Below, one piece after another: positions 24,118 to 32,474 of a stretch of DNA of 64,000 bases (position 1 is its first letter; every line of letters begins with the position of its first letter). The stretch is from contig JAKEEU010000280.1 of assembly GCA_022616415.1 (NCBI GenBank), positions 1-64,000 on the forward strand. Direction: 5' to 3'. Source of the stretch: Candidatus Zhuqueibacterota bacterium (GTDB lineage: Bacteria; Zhuqueibacterota; Zhuqueibacteria; Zhuqueibacterales; Zhuqueibacteraceae). The notes beneath the pieces were generated by a model that did no database searches, was not told where the DNA came from, and saw only the letters and a program-made list of their open reading frames with translations. The translations under genes were made by a program, and so were the position numbers.

Positions 24118-25488
24118 ATGGCAAAACAGCTTTCGCTTTTCATAATCGGCCTGGCGGCTCTGATCTGTGCGCCGGCTGTCACAGCCCAGATGGCAACACT
24201 CGACAGGTACGTGCGTGAAGGCCTGGCCGGCAACCTCGCGCTTCAGCAGCAGAATTTTTCTTATGAAAAAAGCGCCCAGGCCTTGCGCCAGGCGCGCGGC
24301 TTGTTTCTGCCCTCGCTCACTTTGAGCGCACGCTACTCGGACCTGCGCGGCGAGGTGCTCAACTTGGGCACCCTGATCAATCCGGTTTATTCGACGCTGA
24401 ATCAGCTTTTGCAAGCGCCGGCATTTCCGACGAATATCGATTTGCGCCTGCCGCTGCAACGCGAGGCGAAAGCGACGCTGTTGCAACCCCTCTTTCATCC
24501 GGAAATTCTCTACAATTATCGCATTCACGCCAAGCGGCGCGACGCGGAAGCAGCGCATCGGCAAGCTTTCAAACGGCAGCTTGTTGCCGACATCAAAACC
24601 GCCTATTTCAACTATGCCAAGACGGTTCAAGTGGTGGAGCTTTATCGCCAGACGCTGCCACTTTTGGAAGAAAATCTCCGCGTCAATGAACGGCTGCGGG
24701 AGAATCAAAAAGTCACTGCCGATGCGGTGTATCGCGCTCGCGCCGAGCTTTCCGATATCAAACAAAAGCTTGCCGAAGCCGGGCAGCAAAGTGACGCGGC
24801 AGCGCAATACTTCAATTTTCTGCTCAATCGCACGCTAGGCACGCCGATTCAGCTCATTCCCGACTCTGCTCTTGCGGTCGAAATGGCGTTCTCCCGTGAG
24901 GCCGCGCAAAATAAGGCAAAAATTAGTCGTGAAGAATTTCAGCAACTCCGCGCCGGTATTGGCGCCGCCGAGGCCGCCGTCAAAGTCAATACGGCAAGTT
25001 TTCTCCCCAATCTCTCGCTCGGCGTTGATTACGGCTTTCAAGGCAACAAGTACGACTTTGGCGCGGATCAGGATTATCTCGTGGTTTCGCTCGTCGCACA
25101 ATGGAATTTGTTCAACAGTTTTCAGGACGTCGCCAGACGCCAGCAAGCCAGTCTCGAAGTTTCACGCTTACAAACACAAATGGCCGAACTAGAAAATCAA
25201 ATCGCGCTGCAAGTGCGGGTCGCTTTTAACGACGCGGCGGTGGCAAAGGCCGCCATTGCCACTGCGAATGACCGCCTGGTGAGCGCGCAAAGGTCTTTCG
25301 AGCTGGTGGCAAAAAAATACGCGCAAGGCGCGGCGGCGCAGGTCGAATACATTGATGCCCGCACCGCCTTCACCAACGCCGGCATCAATCAAATTTTGAC
25401 GGCTTACGAGTACTACATAAAATACGCGCAGTTTGAGCGCGCAGCAGGATTGTATCCGATGAATGAGCGACAAAGCGCGAGACATTAA
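24118..25488 (+). CDS. TolC-family outer-membrane efflux factor B
   Basis: Outer-membrane channel of efflux system B, 456 residues, near-identical in plan and sequence to factor A (signal MAKQLSLFIIGLAALICAPA; same coiled-coil repeats). The leader CACTTCGACAAGGGAGAGA is shared with factor A, but the TetR operator region found before A is absent. System B therefore probably escapes that repressor. It is transcribed after patatin and before adaptor B. Confidence 0.93.
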   Translation: MAKQLSLFIIGLAALICAPAVTAQMATLDRYVREGLAGNLALQQQNFSYEKSAQALRQARGLFLPSLTLSARYSDLRGEVLNLGTLINPVYSTLNQLLQAPAFPTNIDLRLPLQREAKATLLQPLFHPEILYNYRIHAKRRDAEAAHRQAFKRQLVADIKTAYFNYAKTVQVVELYRQTLPLLEENLRVNERLRENQKVTADAVYRARAELSDIKQKLAEAGQQSDAAAQYFNFLLNRTLGTPIQLIPDSALAVEMAFSREAAQNKAKISREEFQQLRAGIGAAEAAVKVNTASFLPNLSLGVDYGFQGNKYDFGADQDYLVVSLVAQWNLFNSFQDVARRQQASLEVSRLQTQMAELENQIALQVRVAFNDAAVAKAAIATANDRLVSAQRSFELVAKKYAQGAAAQVEYIDARTAFTNAGINQILTAYEYYIKYAQFERAAGLYPMNERQSARH

Positions 25489-25525
25489 AATTGCCATGGA
25501 TTTATATCCCAAAATAATGTAAAGA

Positions 25526-25597
25526 CCAACGGATGAAAAGCGGCCAACGGGTTTAAATAGAATTTTGTTCATCCGTTGGCCGCAGTTTATCCGTTGG
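25526..25597. repeat. inverted repeat between efflux B exporter and adaptor
   Basis: A 25-base left arm (25526-25550, beginning CCAACGGATGAAAAG) and right arm (25573-25597, beginning CCGTTGGCCGCAG) pair with about 22 matches around a 22-base A/T-rich loop. Each arm itself contains two copies of CCAACGG. The corresponding gap of operon A has a different repeat family. Confidence 0.75.
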
Positions 25598-25636
25598 AGA
25601 AATCCAACGCAACGCAAATTTTCAAGAGGTAGCAAA

Positions 25637-26707
25637 ATGAAAAAGCAAAATCAGCATGCGAAGACGATCAAAGCCGCAACGCTTCTGTTGTTGGCTGCCG
25701 GCTTGCTTTCGGCGCTTGCCGGCTGCAGCATGAGCAACGCCAATTCAAATTCAATCGAAGTGGTGGCGGTGCGCACGGCAAGGGTTGAGACGGCCAATAT
25801 CGCGCCGCCGATTCGCGCCACCGGCATTCTTTCCGGCAAGGCCGAGAGCAAGCTCTCGTTCAAAATCGGCGGCATCATTGATCGCATCGTCGTCAGCGAG
25901 GGGCAAAGCGTGCGGCGGGGACAGTTGCTCACGACGCTGAAGCTTGCGGAAATCAACGCACAAGTGCATCAGGCGCAGAACGCTTTCGACAAAGCCGGGC
26001 GCGATCTGCAGCGGGTTAAAAATCTTTATCGTGATTCGGTGGCAACACTCGAACAGCTTCAAGATGCCACCACCGGCTACGAAGTCGCGAAATCCTCGTT
26101 GGAAATCGCCGAATTCAACCGGCAATATGCGTCGATTTACGCGCCGGCTGCCGGCAAAATTTTGAAATGCTTTGCGGAAGCGAATGAGCTGGTCAGCCCT
26201 GGCACGCCCGTCTTGCTGATGCGAAATGCGCAAGATGGTTGGGTCGTAAAGGCCGGACTGGCAGATCGCGACGTGGTGCGTGTCGCCATCGGTGATACGG
26301 CGCGGCTCACTTTCGACGCTTATTCGGATCAATCCTTTTTCGCCGCCGTTTCGGAAATTTCCGGCACGGCTTCCCCGATGACCGGCACCTACGAAGTTGA
26401 ATTGAAGGTCGATCCGGCAGAAGGCACGGCGTTCCTGTCGGGAATGATGGCAAAGGTGGAAATTCTGCCTGCAAGGAAATCCCTCGTTTCGTTGGTGCCG
26501 ATTGAAGCACTCATCGAAGCGGATGGTTCACGCGGAAATGTTTATATTATAGCGTCGCCAAACGTGGCCAAAAAAATTGGCGTTTCCGTTGCGTTTATTC
26601 ATGACCAGCACGCCGCCATCGCTGCCGGTTTGGATGGCATCGCCGAAGTCATCACCGATGGCGCGGCGTATCTCACCGATGGCGACGCGATCAAAATCGT
26701 GCCGTAG
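25637..26707 (+). CDS. RND periplasmic adaptor B (membrane fusion lipoprotein)
   Basis: Adaptor of efflux system B, 356 residues. MKKQNQHAK at 25637 has an AGAGGT site. The signal ends at a lipobox (LAGC, Cys about 31). The domain order is the same as adaptor A, with the lipoyl/beta halves KAESKLSFKIGGIIDRIVVS and YAPAAGKILKCF and the same hairpin (HQAQNAFDKAGRDLQRVKNL). The in-frame codons before the start belong to the repeat-filled gap and have no family sequence. Confidence 0.93.
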   Translation: MKKQNQHAKTIKAATLLLLAAGLLSALAGCSMSNANSNSIEVVAVRTARVETANIAPPIRATGILSGKAESKLSFKIGGIIDRIVVSEGQSVRRGQLLTTLKLAEINAQVHQAQNAFDKAGRDLQRVKNLYRDSVATLEQLQDATTGYEVAKSSLEIAEFNRQYASIYAPAAGKILKCFAEANELVSPGTPVLLMRNAQDGWVVKAGLADRDVVRVAIGDTARLTFDAYSDQSFFAAVSEISGTASPMTGTYEVELKVDPAEGTAFLSGMMAKVEILPARKSLVSLVPIEALIEADGSRGNVYIIASPNVAKKIGVSVAFIHDQHAAIAAGLDGIAEVITDGAAYLTDGDAIKIVP

Positions 26708-26711
26708 CATA

Positions 26712-26925
26712 AGGCAAAACTATTACGGGCAAAACAATTAGAAAAAGGTTAAAATCATTATCGACTACAATCATTTTGATATGGCAGAATGATTGAACGG
26801 CAGAATAATCATTCTGCCATTCAGAAGTGAAATTTTCTCAATAGTCTTGCCGTTCACCCCGTTGGATGATTGCAGCTTGCGGTTCACCGGATGAAGTGAA
26901 TCTTATCCAACGGGGTAAATAGTTT
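26712..26925. repeat. composite of inverted repeats before permease B
   Basis: Three elements lie head to tail. 26712-26740 carries GGCAAAACTATT and GGGCAAAACAATT units like those at 61352-61431. ATGGCAGAATGATT (26781-26794) is perfectly inverted at 26807-26820. CCCCGTTGGAT (26857-26867) is perfectly inverted at 26905-26915. They occupy the whole gap, and the clear ribosome site seen before permease A is missing here. Confidence 0.8.
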
Positions 26926-26963
26926 TGCCTTTGCTTGCTTTCCCACTCATGAAACATGCTGCC

Positions 26964-29900
26964 ATGAAATTCGCAGAGTATTCCGTCAAAAACTATCAAT
27001 TCACCATCGTGGTGTTTCTGGCGCTCGTCGCCATCGGCATCAACTCGTTGCTGACGATTTCGCGCTCGGAAGACCCGGTTTTTCCGATTCCAATCTACGC
27101 GGTGATCGCGATCTATCCAGGCGCAAGCCCTGCCGATTTCGAGCAGCTCGTCGTTGATCCGATTGAGGAAAAGCTCAACGAGCTGGATGATCTGAAAAGC
27201 CTCAAGACGGAAATCGACGACGGCGTGATGTTCATGCGGGTGGAGTTCGACGCGGAAGTTGACACCGATAAAAAATATGATGAAGTCCTGCGGGAGATCA
27301 ACAGCATCCGCGACGACCTGCCGGCGGATTTGCTCAGCTTGGAAACGGTGCAATTCAGCACCACCAACGTCAGCATCATTCAAATCGCGCTGGTTTCCGA
27401 AACCGCTCCTTACAAAGATCTCGAAGCGCAGGCAGAGAAATTGAAGAAAGGGCTGGAAACGGTGAGCGGCTTGAAAGCAGTTGAGAAGTGGGCTTATCCC
27501 AAGCGCGAGGTGCGGGTGGCGCTGGATTTGGGCAAGCTCGCGCAGCTCCGCATTCCGATCAGCCAGGTCGTCGGTTTGATTCAATCGAGTAACGCCAACA
27601 TTCCAGGCGGCAGCGTGGACGTGGGCGGAAAAAAGTTCAACCTCAAAACCGGCGGTAATTACAAATCCATCGACGAGGTGCAAAACACCATTGTCGGCGC
27701 GGCGAACGGTTACGCGGTGTTTCTCAAAGATATTGCAGAAGTCGGATGGAACTACGAAGACGTGACGTACACCGGCCGCTTCAACGGCAAGCGCGCGGTG
27801 TTCGTGACCGCCGAGCAAAAGGCCGGACAAAATATTTTTGCCGTGCGCCAAGCCATCGGCAAAGCCCTCGAAGCGTTTGCGCCGGCGCTGCCCAAAAACA
27901 TCACGCTGCACCTCGGCTTCGATCAAGTGCAAAACGTGGCCTCGCGCTTGAATGGGCTTTATCGCGATTTCGCCTTCGCCATCGTTTTGGTGCTCGTCAC
28001 GCTGCTGCCGCTCGGCTTGCGCGCCGCGATGGTCGTGATGATCTCGATTCCCCTCTCGCTGCTGATCGGCCTGTTTCTGCTGGACGTTTTCGGCTTCAAT
28101 ATCAATCAACTGAGCATTGTCGGATTGGTGATTGCGCTGGGCTTGCTGGTCGATGATTCGATCGTGGTGACGGAAAACATCACGCGATTTTTGCGCGCCG
28201 GCCACACGCGTACGCAAGCAGCCGTCGCCGCGACGAAGCAAATCGGTGTGGCGGTGCTCGGCTGCACGGCGACGCTCATTTTTGCATTTTTGCCGATAAT
28301 GTTTTTGCCGGGCGCGCCAGGGGATTATATTCGCAGCCTGCCGGTGGCGGTGGTGGTGACGGTGCTCGCCTCACTGTTGGTTTCGCTGACGATCATTCCC
28401 TTTCTCGCCAGCCGCGTGTTGGCAGAAGAGCACGACGAGGCCGGCAACATTTTTCTGCGCGGCTTGAATCGCTTTATTGATTTCTCCTACAAACGGCTGC
28501 TCGGTTGGGCGATTGGCCATCCGGCGAAAACGACAGTCACCGCCGCCGCGTTGTTCGTCGCCAGCCTGGGCCTGGTGCCGATCATCGGGTTCAGCCTGTT
28601 CCCCAAAGCCGGCATTCCACAATTTCGCGTCACGATCGAAACGCCGGACGGCAGCAGTCTCGCGGAGACCGACAAGGCGGCGCGCTTTGTGGAAACGCAT
28701 TTGGCGCGGCAACCGGAAATCAAAAGTTACATGACTAATCTCGGCAAGGGCAATCCGCAGGTGTATTACAACGTGGTGTCCCAGCGCGAGAAGAGCAATG
28801 TGGCGGAAATTCTGGCGGAAGTCAAAACCTATCATTCCGGCAAAACGCCGCAGTTTTACGACGGGCTGCGTGCGATTTTCTCTTCCTATCCGAATGCGAA
28901 GATCGAGCTGAAGGAGTTTGAGAACGGGCCGCACATTGATGCGCCGATTGCGATTCGGTTGATTGGCGAAAATTTGAATACGTTGAAAACGATTGCCGCC
29001 GAAGTCGAACAGATTTTCAAATCGACGGCAGGAACGCTTTACGTCAACAATCCCGTGAAGATCGCCAAGACCGACATCAAAGTGAATCTCGATCACGACA
29101 AGGCAGGGTTGTTCGGCGTACCGGTGGCTGAAGCGCAGCGCACCGTGCGCATGAGTCTGGCGGGTATCAGCGCGGGCAAATTTCGCGACGAAGCGGGCAA
29201 CGAGTACAATATCAATGTGACTTCACTGCGTCCCGCACTCCCGCAAGGCGGGACGGGGTCTGCGACAAAGCGGGACAAAGCGACGCTCGCGGCGCTCGAT
29301 CACATTCACTTTGCTGCGGTGACCGGCGCACAAATTCCGCTGCGGCAGTTGGCGAATTTGGAATTCAGAGCTTCGCCGACGCGCATCAATCACTACAACA
29401 AAGAGCGCGCGGTGACGATGACCTCGTATGTCAAAACCGGCTACAACACCGACGGCGTCACCAAAGCGATTCTCGCACAGCTCGAGGCTATCAAATTTCC
29501 GGAGGGCTATCGTTACGTTCCGGCGGGTGAGATCGAAAGCCGGCAAAAAAGTTTTGGCGGATTGGGCACGGCGATTCTGATTGCGATCTTCGGCGTGCTG
29601 GCGACTTTGGTGTTGGAGTTTCGCGGCTTCAAGAGCACGCTGATCGTGCTCTCGGTGGTGCCGCTCGGCGTGGTCGGCGGATTATTGCTGCTATTTTTGA
29701 CCGGCAACACGCTTTCCTTCGTCTCGATGATCGGCTTCATTGCGCTGGTCGGCATCGAAGTGAAGACCTCGATTCTGCTGGTGGATTTCACCAACCAACT
29801 GCGCGAGCAAGGCCTGAGCCTCGACGAAGCGGTGCAAAAAGCCGGCGAGATTCGGTTCGTGCCGGTGCTGTTGACGACGATGACGGCGATTGGCGGCTTG

Positions 29901-30581
29901 CTGCCGATTGCGCTGGGCGGCTCGGCGCTGTACTCGCCGCTGGCGTGGGTGATCATCGGCGGCCTCATCACCTCGACCGTGTTGGCGCGCCTGGTGACGC
30001 CGGTTATGTATAAACTGCTGCCACCCGCAAGGACTTTGCAGCCGGAAGTGGCAGAAGCAGAGGCTCTTGGATCAGAGAATTTGGATCGACTTGAATGGGC
30101 CTTAAGGGAAGCTGAAAATCGAAAAATGGCCGGCGCTAAAGGGCGAGTGGCGGCTGCACGCTTTGAGCTCGATCCTGATAACCCCCTCGCCAATTCAGCC
30201 GCCGCGGAATCGTACGCGCGGAATCCGGAACAGAATTTACAAGACTGGGCAGATCAATATTTTAGGCGGAGTCCACACGTCACAATCGTGGAAAGAAAAG
30301 ACGTTCAAATGGGTGAGCGCGGTTATTCCGGATATAAGGATTTTGACCGCACTGCGGCGATACGAGCCTATGCCAAAGCAGAATCGGCGCTTGATCGCAT
30401 CGAAATTATTTCAAAACTTGACATCGAGGCGGAAGATTCTGCGCTGCGTGAGAACGAAAAATTTGCGCTGAAGTCAAACCGCTGCGTGGCACAATTCAAG
30501 AATATTTCCAAAACACTGATCGAAGACGCTGATTTGCAGGATGCACTTTCAGAATGGCGGGATGAAAATGACAAACAATAG
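26964..30581 (+). CDS. RND efflux permease B with an extra C-terminal domain
   Basis: Inner-membrane pump, 1205 residues, close paralogue of permease A (MKFAEYSVKNYQFTIVVFLA; TM4 pair in GLLVDDSIVVTENI; second-half helices GGLGTAILIAIFGVLATLVL). The start follows permease A; 26949 or 26925 are alternatives, and none has a good ribosome site. Two oddities: about 13 extra residues near residue 755 (LRPALPQGGTGSATKRD) absent from permease A, and a hydrophilic tail of about 180 residues after the normal end (LARLVTPVMYKLLPPART). The tail is rich in Ala, Glu, Arg and Asp, with no family recognised. The tail's end overlaps the next gene by 20 bases. Confidence 0.92.
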   Translation: MKFAEYSVKNYQFTIVVFLALVAIGINSLLTISRSEDPVFPIPIYAVIAIYPGASPADFEQLVVDPIEEKLNELDDLKSLKTEIDDGVMFMRVEFDAEVDTDKKYDEVLREINSIRDDLPADLLSLETVQFSTTNVSIIQIALVSETAPYKDLEAQAEKLKKGLETVSGLKAVEKWAYPKREVRVALDLGKLAQLRIPISQVVGLIQSSNANIPGGSVDVGGKKFNLKTGGNYKSIDEVQNTIVGAANGYAVFLKDIAEVGWNYEDVTYTGRFNGKRAVFVTAEQKAGQNIFAVRQAIGKALEAFAPALPKNITLHLGFDQVQNVASRLNGLYRDFAFAIVLVLVTLLPLGLRAAMVVMISIPLSLLIGLFLLDVFGFNINQLSIVGLVIALGLLVDDSIVVTENITRFLRAGHTRTQAAVAATKQIGVAVLGCTATLIFAFLPIMFLPGAPGDYIRSLPVAVVVTVLASLLVSLTIIPFLASRVLAEEHDEAGNIFLRGLNRFIDFSYKRLLGWAIGHPAKTTVTAAALFVASLGLVPIIGFSLFPKAGIPQFRVTIETPDGSSLAETDKAARFVETHLARQPEIKSYMTNLGKGNPQVYYNVVSQREKSNVAEILAEVKTYHSGKTPQFYDGLRAIFSSYPNAKIELKEFENGPHIDAPIAIRLIGENLNTLKTIAAEVEQIFKSTAGTLYVNNPVKIAKTDIKVNLDHDKAGLFGVPVAEAQRTVRMSLAGISAGKFRDEAGNEYNINVTSLRPALPQGGTGSATKRDKATLAALDHIHFAAVTGAQIPLRQLANLEFRASPTRINHYNKERAVTMTSYVKTGYNTDGVTKAILAQLEAIKFPEGYRYVPAGEIESRQKSFGGLGTAILIAIFGVLATLVLEFRGFKSTLIVLSVVPLGVVGGLLLLFLTGNTLSFVSMIGFIALVGIEVKTSILLVDFTNQLREQGLSLDEAVQKAGEIRFVPVLLTTMTAIGGLLPIALGGSALYSPLAWVIIGGLITSTVLARLVTPVMYKLLPPARTLQPEVAEAEALGSENLDRLEWALREAENRKMAGAKGRVAAARFELDPDNPLANSAAAESYARNPEQNLQDWADQYFRRSPHVTIVERKDVQMGERGYSGYKDFDRTAAIRAYAKAESALDRIEIISKLDIEAEDSALRENEKFALKSNRCVAQFKNISKTLIEDADLQDALSEWRDENDKQ
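29231..29275. repeat. hairpin-bearing in-frame insertion in permease B gene
   Basis: TCCCGC (29239-29244) and GCGGGA (29248-29253) form a tight hairpin, with further TCCCGC and GCGGGA copies on either side. Compared with permease A, where the same point reads ACTTCCCATCGCAACGGC, this is a 39-base, 13-codon insertion in a periplasmic loop. Confidence 0.6.
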
Positions 30582-31245
30582 CTTGCTGGAGCTTGAAACA
30601 GTTCGGAGACGCATCGAACAACTGGACGGGGAACGCCAGGGCTTGTCCGATCTGATCAAAAAGCTCAAACAGATTCGGGATACCATGACCTCTTTGCAAA
30701 AAGAGTTGGATGCAAAAAAGACGGACATGGAAAAGTGGTTAAGGGATTTCAAGCAAATGGCCCTATCCATATCTGCAAACGCAGCAGAGTCAAACCATCA
30801 ATTCTCGGCTTCCATGCAATTGTTCGGCCAAAAAGCTGAAACCCTTTTGCAAGAGATGGCGGATTCAGCCTCTCAGCTTAAAGCTAGAGGAGAAGAACAA
30901 GCACGAGAAAATTCACTTGACAGCACCGGCAAGGGATTAAACAAGCATATTGATGAAATCAATCAAACTGTAAATGAATTACGGCAGCGGCTGCTTGAGG
31001 AACAAAAGGCTTTCAAGGAGGCTGTTCAGAAAGGTATAATGGCACAATTTGGCAAGATACAAAAGCAAGTTGATGGAAGAATGAATGAAATGTCAACTCA
31101 TCTCGACGAAGTGCGAAACGGCCTGGCGCAAAAAGAAAAATCCTCCAAACAGGCCATTCGATTTTTGTGGATAGGAATCATTGTTTCATTTTTGCTGGGC
31201 GGGATTTCAACTGCGGCCCTGCTGATCGGATTATTCGGAAAATGA
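30562..31245 (+). CDS. coiled-coil protein with C-terminal membrane anchor
   Basis: A 227-residue protein from MKMTNNSLLELETVRRRIEQ. Residues 10-190 are almost entirely helical heptads (LSDLIKKLKQIRDTMTSLQK; INQTVNELRQRLLEEQKAFK). One membrane helix ends the protein (FLWIGIIVSFLLGGISTAAL). It is probably inner-membrane anchored with a cytoplasmic rod. It overlaps the tail of permease B and so is translated with it. No family recognised; it may be a partner of the permease's extra tail. Confidence 0.75.
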   Translation: MKMTNNSLLELETVRRRIEQLDGERQGLSDLIKKLKQIRDTMTSLQKELDAKKTDMEKWLRDFKQMALSISANAAESNHQFSASMQLFGQKAETLLQEMADSASQLKARGEEQARENSLDSTGKGLNKHIDEINQTVNELRQRLLEEQKAFKEAVQKGIMAQFGKIQKQVDGRMNEMSTHLDEVRNGLAQKEKSSKQAIRFLWIGIIVSFLLGGISTAALLIGLFGK

Positions 31246-31600
31246 TGACTCTGCCAAGAGCTTCAATTCGTGGGCCCTTATGCCGCAATCCGGAAATCCG
31301 AACGCAGTCCGCAATCAACAATCGCATCAGCTCGCCTTTGTCTACAAAGGAAATTTCCGGGCGATGGCCAATTTCACCGTTTTTCAGGAGCGCAGCATGA
31401 AGTGGATTTTCGGTGAGAAAGATTCAAAGTGGAGGGCGGTTTTTTGAGCTGAGCGCCGCGGAGGAGGTCTCTCATTTCACTGATATGAAAGCCTCTCCGC
31501 TGCGCTTGGAACGAGCTCATGCGATTTTCGCAGACCGTGGGGAAATCACGCCGAAGTTATTTCGCGCGCCAATCCATCACGCCGTCAATCAGGCGGTTAG
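31246..31600 (+). other. 355-base stretch with two short frames, no confident gene
   Basis: A 55-codon frame at 31280-31447 (HQLAFVYKGNFRAMANFTVF inside) and an overlapping frame at 31413-31604 (RLERAHAIFADRGEITPKLF) look faintly protein-like in series. They might be the two halves of a frameshifted gene. Neither has a ribosome site or a family I know. Confidence 0.3.
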
Positions 31601-32050
31601 TTAGTTGCGTCTCGGCAAGAGCGGGCATTCAAAATATTCTTGCGTGCCTTCAAAGTCGGCGGGATCCAAATCCTCGACGTTGCAGGCAGTTGCGTACTTG
31701 GCTGGATCGACGCCGCTTCTCAGGACATTCACATGCCACCGGCCGCCGTTGTAATCCTGGTCCCCGGGCTTTGCATCGGATATAAGACCGATCCCGTCTT
31801 TGAAGCCACCCATGTATAGCTGGTCGAAAGGCTCGCTTTGAGGATTGAAATGTGCCGGTGTCACGACGCTGTCAAAGAGCTTGCAATCAGCCCAAACTTG
31901 CGTTCTGCTGACTTTAAGAAGGGACGCACTGCGGGAGGAAGCTTCGATTCCCTGCGCGCCGGGAGTTCCGATACTGTTGTCGTTTTGACAACCGCTCAAA
32001 ATCACAACAGCTACCGCTAGAGCTCCCGCTAAGAGTCTGACTTGGTACAT
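31601..32050 (-). CDS. predicted lipoprotein, unknown function
   Basis: A 149-residue protein from MYQVRLLAGALAVAVVILSG with lipobox LSGC (Cys at about 21). A textbook AGGAGG lies before ATG 32050, so the 14 upstream codons are not used. The mature part has VWADCKLFDSVVTPAHFNPQ, GFKDGIGLISDAKPGDQDYN and GGRWHVNVLRSGVDPAKYAT, a pattern shared by uncharacterised exported proteins. Three cysteines besides the lipidated one may form a disulfide. Single gene, convergent with the preceding stretch. Confidence 0.75.
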   Translation of the reverse strand: MYQVRLLAGALAVAVVILSGCQNDNSIGTPGAQGIEASSRSASLLKVSRTQVWADCKLFDSVVTPAHFNPQSEPFDQLYMGGFKDGIGLISDAKPGDQDYNGGRWHVNVLRSGVDPAKYATACNVEDLDPADFEGTQEYFECPLLPRRN

Positions 32051-32193
32051 GGCTGCCTCCTGTGAGGTTATAGTTCGAGAAAATTGGTTCATTGGTTGAA
32101 GTAAAGGTAAGACATAGATGTCACGAAATGATCACGAAACTTTCATGTATTTTTCAAATTTGGCCTCGAAAATTCCGGTAAACGAGACTTCAG

Positions 32194-32231
32194 GATGGGA
32201 TAGAATTAGTTAACCATTCTATCTCCGTATT
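32194..32231. repeat. intergenic relative of the element inside the LuxR regulator
   Basis: GGGATAGAATTAGTTAACCA then TTCTATCTCCGTATTG matches the interior of the 11960-12064 element at 23 of 29 positions over the first part plus a shared TCTCCGTATTG tail. It contains its own inverted repeat (GATAGAAT / ATTCTATC). It lies in the 32051-32474 gap; I recognise no gene or clear promoter in the rest of that gap. Confidence 0.65.
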
Positions 32232-32474
32232 GCAAAGTCATTGAAAATTGTCGAGGCGCTGCGGACAGAGTAGATTGACGTTCTGGAACAAAGAGAACTG
32301 GCCGCCGGTTAATAATATGTTTGGTGGCTGTTGAGCGCTTTGAACATGCCTTCACGACAACGTCTTTAGCAACCACCGGCAGGCGCACTCAGGGATGGTG
32401 TTTGACGACGGTGAATTTGTCCGTTGGTAACCCACGACTCCGGCCTGCAAATCTGTCATTTTGGTTTCAAAAAC

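Noticed and set aside
26838..28241. 467-codon minus-strand frame opposite permease B
   Set aside because: A shadow caused by the codon use of permease B; an equivalent shadow lies opposite permease A.
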